The notes under the pieces are model-generated. The model was not told the DNA's origin and made no database searches. It worked only from the letters and a program-made list of their open reading frames with translations. The translations under genes were made by a program, and so were the position numbers. Shown piece after piece: positions 61,201 through 64,000 of a stretch of DNA of 64,000 nt. Numbering within the stretch: position 1 is the first letter of the stretch; each line of letters begins with the position of its first letter. Source of the DNA: Lonicera japonica (taxonomy: Eukaryota; Streptophyta; Magnoliopsida; Dipsacales; Caprifoliaceae); the NCBI GenBank assembly GCA_021464415.1, contig CM038469.1:24323901-24387900 (forward strand), given 5' to 3'.

Positions 61201-64000
61201 CAGCAGATAGTAGTTTCTTCTGCAGGTAATCGATATGCCTGACTCCTGAGTCTATGCATCCAATAGTTGTTTTGGCTTTTCACTTGTTGGTGCTCATCTG
61301 CTTGGCACTTGGCATTGACAATCTCAATGTCATCATATGCTTCTTATAGGAAGAAATTTACATGTAGGGGAGGAGCTTTTATTGCTTGCTGGATGGGTTC
61401 AATCTGGATTTCCAATCCCCCTTTTTTTCCGTTTCATCTTTCTGTTTTTCAATTGTGTTGGTGGCTGCTGGTTCACCCATATTTCTATACTTGCTTACTC
61501 ACGATTGCCCAATATTGTCTTGAAGTTGATGGGTTTCGAAACAATCACAATCACACCGAGGGAGACATTTTTTATCTTGGAAAATCTACATTTAGGTTTC
61601 AGGTTTTGGGAGACAATAGGGAAGGCTCTGACAAGTCACCCATCACTAAAATCAATATGAATGAAACTCTTGAAGATCCTGGGCACGAAGAAGTAGGAAC
61701 TTTTAATATTAATGAAACTTTAACATTAATAGCCTAATAGGCGTGTCAATGAGATGTACGCTTGTTTTAGAAAAACCAATCAAGAGTGTTAATGGATTAA
61801 AGGCCCCCCTTAGTTTGATTACAAGTTTTTACAAAATTTTGGCCAAACTGTTATCATTAGGCCAATGGTGTTCCTTCAATGATTCAAGTACAGGTTGGTG
61901 GCACATAGAAAAGTGCATGTTTGCGGCCCAGAGTTTATCTATCTCCTAGCTGGTGTGTACTATAAAGATGAGCAGCTGATTACTTGTGGCAAAAACTTTG
62001 TGTAGAATTTGGGATCAGTTGGGTGCTGTCTAAGATAGTAGCAAACATACATCTTAATTTCAAAAGCTATTTTGGTATGATTCAGTTTCATATGGCATAT
62101 TCATATGGGAGTAGACTCTAGACAAGTTGCCTACTGGACTGCTTGAGATTGCTTGTTGTCTTCCTCTTCTTTTATACTCCCTCTATCCCAAACTAGGATC
62201 TCACTGTTCATTTTTGGGATGTACCAAGTTAAGTCTACTTTCCTTTCCTTTTCGGAGCATAATCAACGTACCCAAACTCACGATAGGAAACAACTTTTAA
62301 TCTAAACCTATTGCTAGGAAATTAGTGCATCCTTAAAATGAATGTGAAAGTCAAACATGGAATCTTAATTAGGGATGGAGGAATTATTTATTTATTTATT
62401 TTTTGTTCTTTCTTTTAGAGATTTCTTTTCCCTTATACGTCATGTACAACATCTTTAATAACATGAGTTTCTTTCTGATATTGAAGTTTATGTCTCATGA
62501 TGGCTGCCATATTTGTGGTGTAGCTTTATCTATTTTACCTAGTTGAAGTAGAAGAGGAAATGATATTTACATTGAAGCAATGAATTTTCTTCAGAGTTAA
62601 GTAGTTTTGTTATATTTAGCTAGAATCTTGGCTACTGCTAATGCTATTGTAATTTCAATTTGTCTTATTTTCCGAGATTTATGTGTGACATTTACAAAAC
62701 GCAATATACACTATAATATTAGTCACAACGCAAAAGAGGATTTACATATCTTATTAGACTTCTTGGTAATTAAATTTGTGCTTTCTTATTTGTCTTCGTA
62801 ATATCTCTATGCTAGTGGCATTTTTACTTCTGTTCTAGAAGCCCTTGGTTTCTGTTTTACTTCTAACTGGCAGTGAACAAATCTTTCTTTATATTTCAGG
62901 TCCTCGTTGGAACTGGTTCTAGAACAATGAAAATAATTAAAATTAAATCTCTAAAGGTCTATGCATTTGGTTTCTGTAAGTATGCCTATTTCTTGATCAG
63001 TTGATGTTTCTGAGTTTAACTTGAACCATGGAAACAGTTTTCATGCATGTAACAATTTTATTTCCTTCTCTCATAGATGTTCACCCTAATGATGTCTGTG
63101 AGAAATTGGGCCCGAAATATGCTTCTATTCCAGCCAGTGAACTCAACAAACACCATAATTTTTATAAGGATCTCCTCAGGTATTAATTTGAGGAGTTATT
63201 TATTTTCTTGTGGAAACAATGCTTCTTGTTTTATTATTTAATTATTTTTTGACGAGCTTTATTTTTCAAACATCAGTGTGATACTATTGAAATTAAGGGA
63301 TGGGCAGCTATGTCTGCCCTAACAATAAATTGATTGCAGAAAGGAGGAGATGAATAGAGAAATATAGAATTCTTCGGAAGAAGAACAGAATTTTAAGAAA
63401 AAACTAAATTGCAAGCTGAATGTCGTGGTTCTACAATTAATTTGTCTTCATCTGGATGAATTTTCTTCATATGTTGCTAATTAAATTCTCTGGTGTGGTC
63501 GCTGCAGGGAAGATATTAACATGACTGTTAGGCTTGTGGTTAGTTGCAATGGGATGAAGATCAGTACTGTTAGAGAGTAAGTGGTATTTTTTTTTTAAAT
63601 GTTTGTACATTGGGATGGGTAGAGCGAGGGGAAAAATGTGAATTTATTAAATTTGTAGTCAATTCTGTCTCTAATTATCGGCATCTATATATGATTTTTT
63701 ATTTTTTTATTTTTTTCTGCAGTGCTTTCGAAAAATCCCTTCGAGCACGATTAATAAAGGTAAATCATCTGCTTGTTCTGTGGCCTTTGGAGGAACAACT
63801 TTTGACCCCCCTGACTGTTTTCTTTGATTCTTTAGACGAACCCAGACACTGATTATGACTGCCTAAAGACTTTCGGTTCTCTCTTCTCAAAAGATATTCC
63901 TATACGTGCGGTATAAATAATGCTACTTCTCAATCTTTGTACACACATATATATATATATATTTTAGGATCTGACAATTTATATTGGAATTTGTTCAGGG
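52289..64000 (+). CDS. FAP2: Fatty-acid-binding protein 2, chalcone-isomerase-like (partial at right edge)
   Basis: A CHI-fold protein that binds fatty acids in plastids; related plant FAPs act in lipid metabolism. Exons: 52289-52794, 53313-53529, 62900-62975, 63077-63179, 63508-63576, 63723-63759, 63836-63910 and a last exon beginning at 63999. The seven complete exons total 361 codons and join in frame with matching phases, and all introns are GT-AG. Recognisable family blocks: VPGSLALQQAFSRLSK in exon 1, VLAIPLADGD in exon 2, VLVGTGSRTMKIIKIKSLKV in exon 3, YVHPNDVCEKLGPKYASIP in exon 4, EDINMTVRLVVSCNGMKIST in exon 5, FEKSLRARL in exon 6 and TNPDTDYDCLKTFGS in exon 7. The start is the first ATG in frame with exon 1. 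Intron 2 is 9.4 kb because of nested transposons. No lesion was seen. The gene continues beyond the window. Confidence 0.9.
52833..53262. mobile_element. Tourist-like MITE, copy 2 (FAP2 intron 1)
   Basis: TTA flanks both ends (52830-52832, 53263-53265). Termini GGTTCCGTTTAG and CCAATCGAGCCC are imperfect inverted repeats. Interior CTTTGGATC and CCTAAA phrases are shared with the element in GPA1 intron 12. Confidence 0.65.
54574..56875 (+). pseudogene. L1 ORF1 (DUF4283-type RNA-binding protein), broken
   Basis: Starts at MGEFYSNRSREFRFEYKR and runs to 55137, where a frameshift moves the reading to the frame of 55124. That frame has the DUF4283-like block CTGGWITVEGLPINLWKNS and ends at a TAA (55526-55528). 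Beyond it the same frame continues with LARIKVKGHTSGFIP and then a long acidic, serine-rich tail to the stop at 56873. DUF4283 is the N-terminal domain of ORF1 proteins of plant L1s; no CCHC zinc knuckle was seen in this copy. ORF1p packages the element's RNA. The stop and frameshift make it nonfunctional. Confidence 0.75.
56872..60540 (+). pseudogene. L1 ORF2 (endonuclease-reverse transcriptase), broken
   Basis: The ORF begins MKILTWNVRGVGNKDKRR, the start of an APE-type endonuclease domain (to about 57500). A G run (57283-57294) shifts the frame before the GGDFNVV block. The RT region follows, with KAPGPDGY near 58230, DFRPISLVTSLYKILAK at 58410, FVKGRQILD, FEKAYDHVNW near 58630 and the catalytic QFADDTIFF at about 58930-58956. 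A second shift lies in an A run near 58380, a third near 59450 (GGWA / GIGNLVNR). The zf-RVT part (LLQKRRPNCC, WCVLCKSDAESLNHLLLHC) reaches 60426 and a TGA, after which homologous codons continue to 60540. About 1,220 codons in total. Inactive. Confidence 0.85.
61560..62060 (+). mobile_element. Small L1 LINE fragment
   Basis: Decayed L1 sequence unconnected to the full element: SLITSFYKILAKLLSL at about 61807-61860 (the RT PISLVTSLYKILAK region), and further down codons similar to SWCVLCK and CAEFGFSWA of the zf-RVT region. It lies in FAP2 intron 2 outside the hAT-type MITE. Confidence 0.55.
62177..62384. mobile_element. Stowaway-like MITE (FAP2 intron 2)
   Basis: Left end CTCCCTCTATCCCAAACTAG after a TA; right end TTAATTAGGGATGGAGGAAT before a TA. 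About 208 bp. Similar in ends to 24130-24334. Confidence 0.7.

Noticed and set aside
61267..61737. 156-codon plus frame in FAP2 intron 2
   Set aside because: No recognised domain, cysteine/tryptophan-rich start, and it borders a LINE fragment. Probably chance or repeat-derived.
1..64000. CRISPR arrays, operons or bacterial defence genes
   Set aside because: No regularly spaced short repeats or prokaryotic gene organisation; the window is clearly plant nuclear DNA.

Overview
This window is nuclear DNA from a flowering plant, most likely a eudicot. The evidence is spliced genes with GT-AG introns, plant L1 and RTE LINEs, Stowaway and Tourist MITEs, plant SINEs, a Helitron, MULE and hAT remnants, and very AT-rich intergenic DNA. 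No bacterial, organellar or viral gene was recognised.

Only two host genes are supported, both on the + strand. The first (16524-24775) encodes the heterotrimeric G-protein alpha subunit GPA1. Thirteen exon blocks are recognisable, but the reading frame is broken in exons 2, 5, 12 and 13, and exon 2 is present twice. The second (52289 to the right edge) is an intact but cut-off gene for FAP2, a plastid fatty-acid-binding protein of the chalcone-isomerase fold. From memory, Arabidopsis GPA1 (AT2G26300) and FAP2 (AT2G26310) are neighbours, so this looks like conserved microsynteny with a much expanded spacer.

Layout. 1-15000: decayed transposons only: a hAT transposase relic, a Ty3/gypsy LTR on the minus strand, other LTR-like debris, a Helitron helicase relic with a candidate 3' hairpin, a long inverted-repeat element and a MULE transposase relic. 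15100-24800: the GPA1 locus, with an RTE LINE in intron 2 and several MITEs in other introns. 24800-27060: AT-rich spacer with a GC-rich island. 27062-50512: two tandem copies of an 11-12 kb non-coding unit (A 27062-38361, B 38362-50512). Each copy carries its own later insertions, and the other copy preserves the empty sites. 51060-64000: FAP2. Its 9.4-kb intron 2 holds a nearly full-length L1 LINE (54039-60727) inside a hAT-type MITE.

The two genes act in different processes (G-protein signalling; plastid fatty-acid binding), and nothing here suggests joint function beyond shared ancestry of the locus. The most unusual features are the damaged GPA1 at its apparent ancestral position, the tandem unit with reciprocal empty sites, a four-level nested insertion in copy B, the ATGA overlap of the L1 ORFs, and repeated long G or C homopolymers that may mark real slippage or sequencing error.
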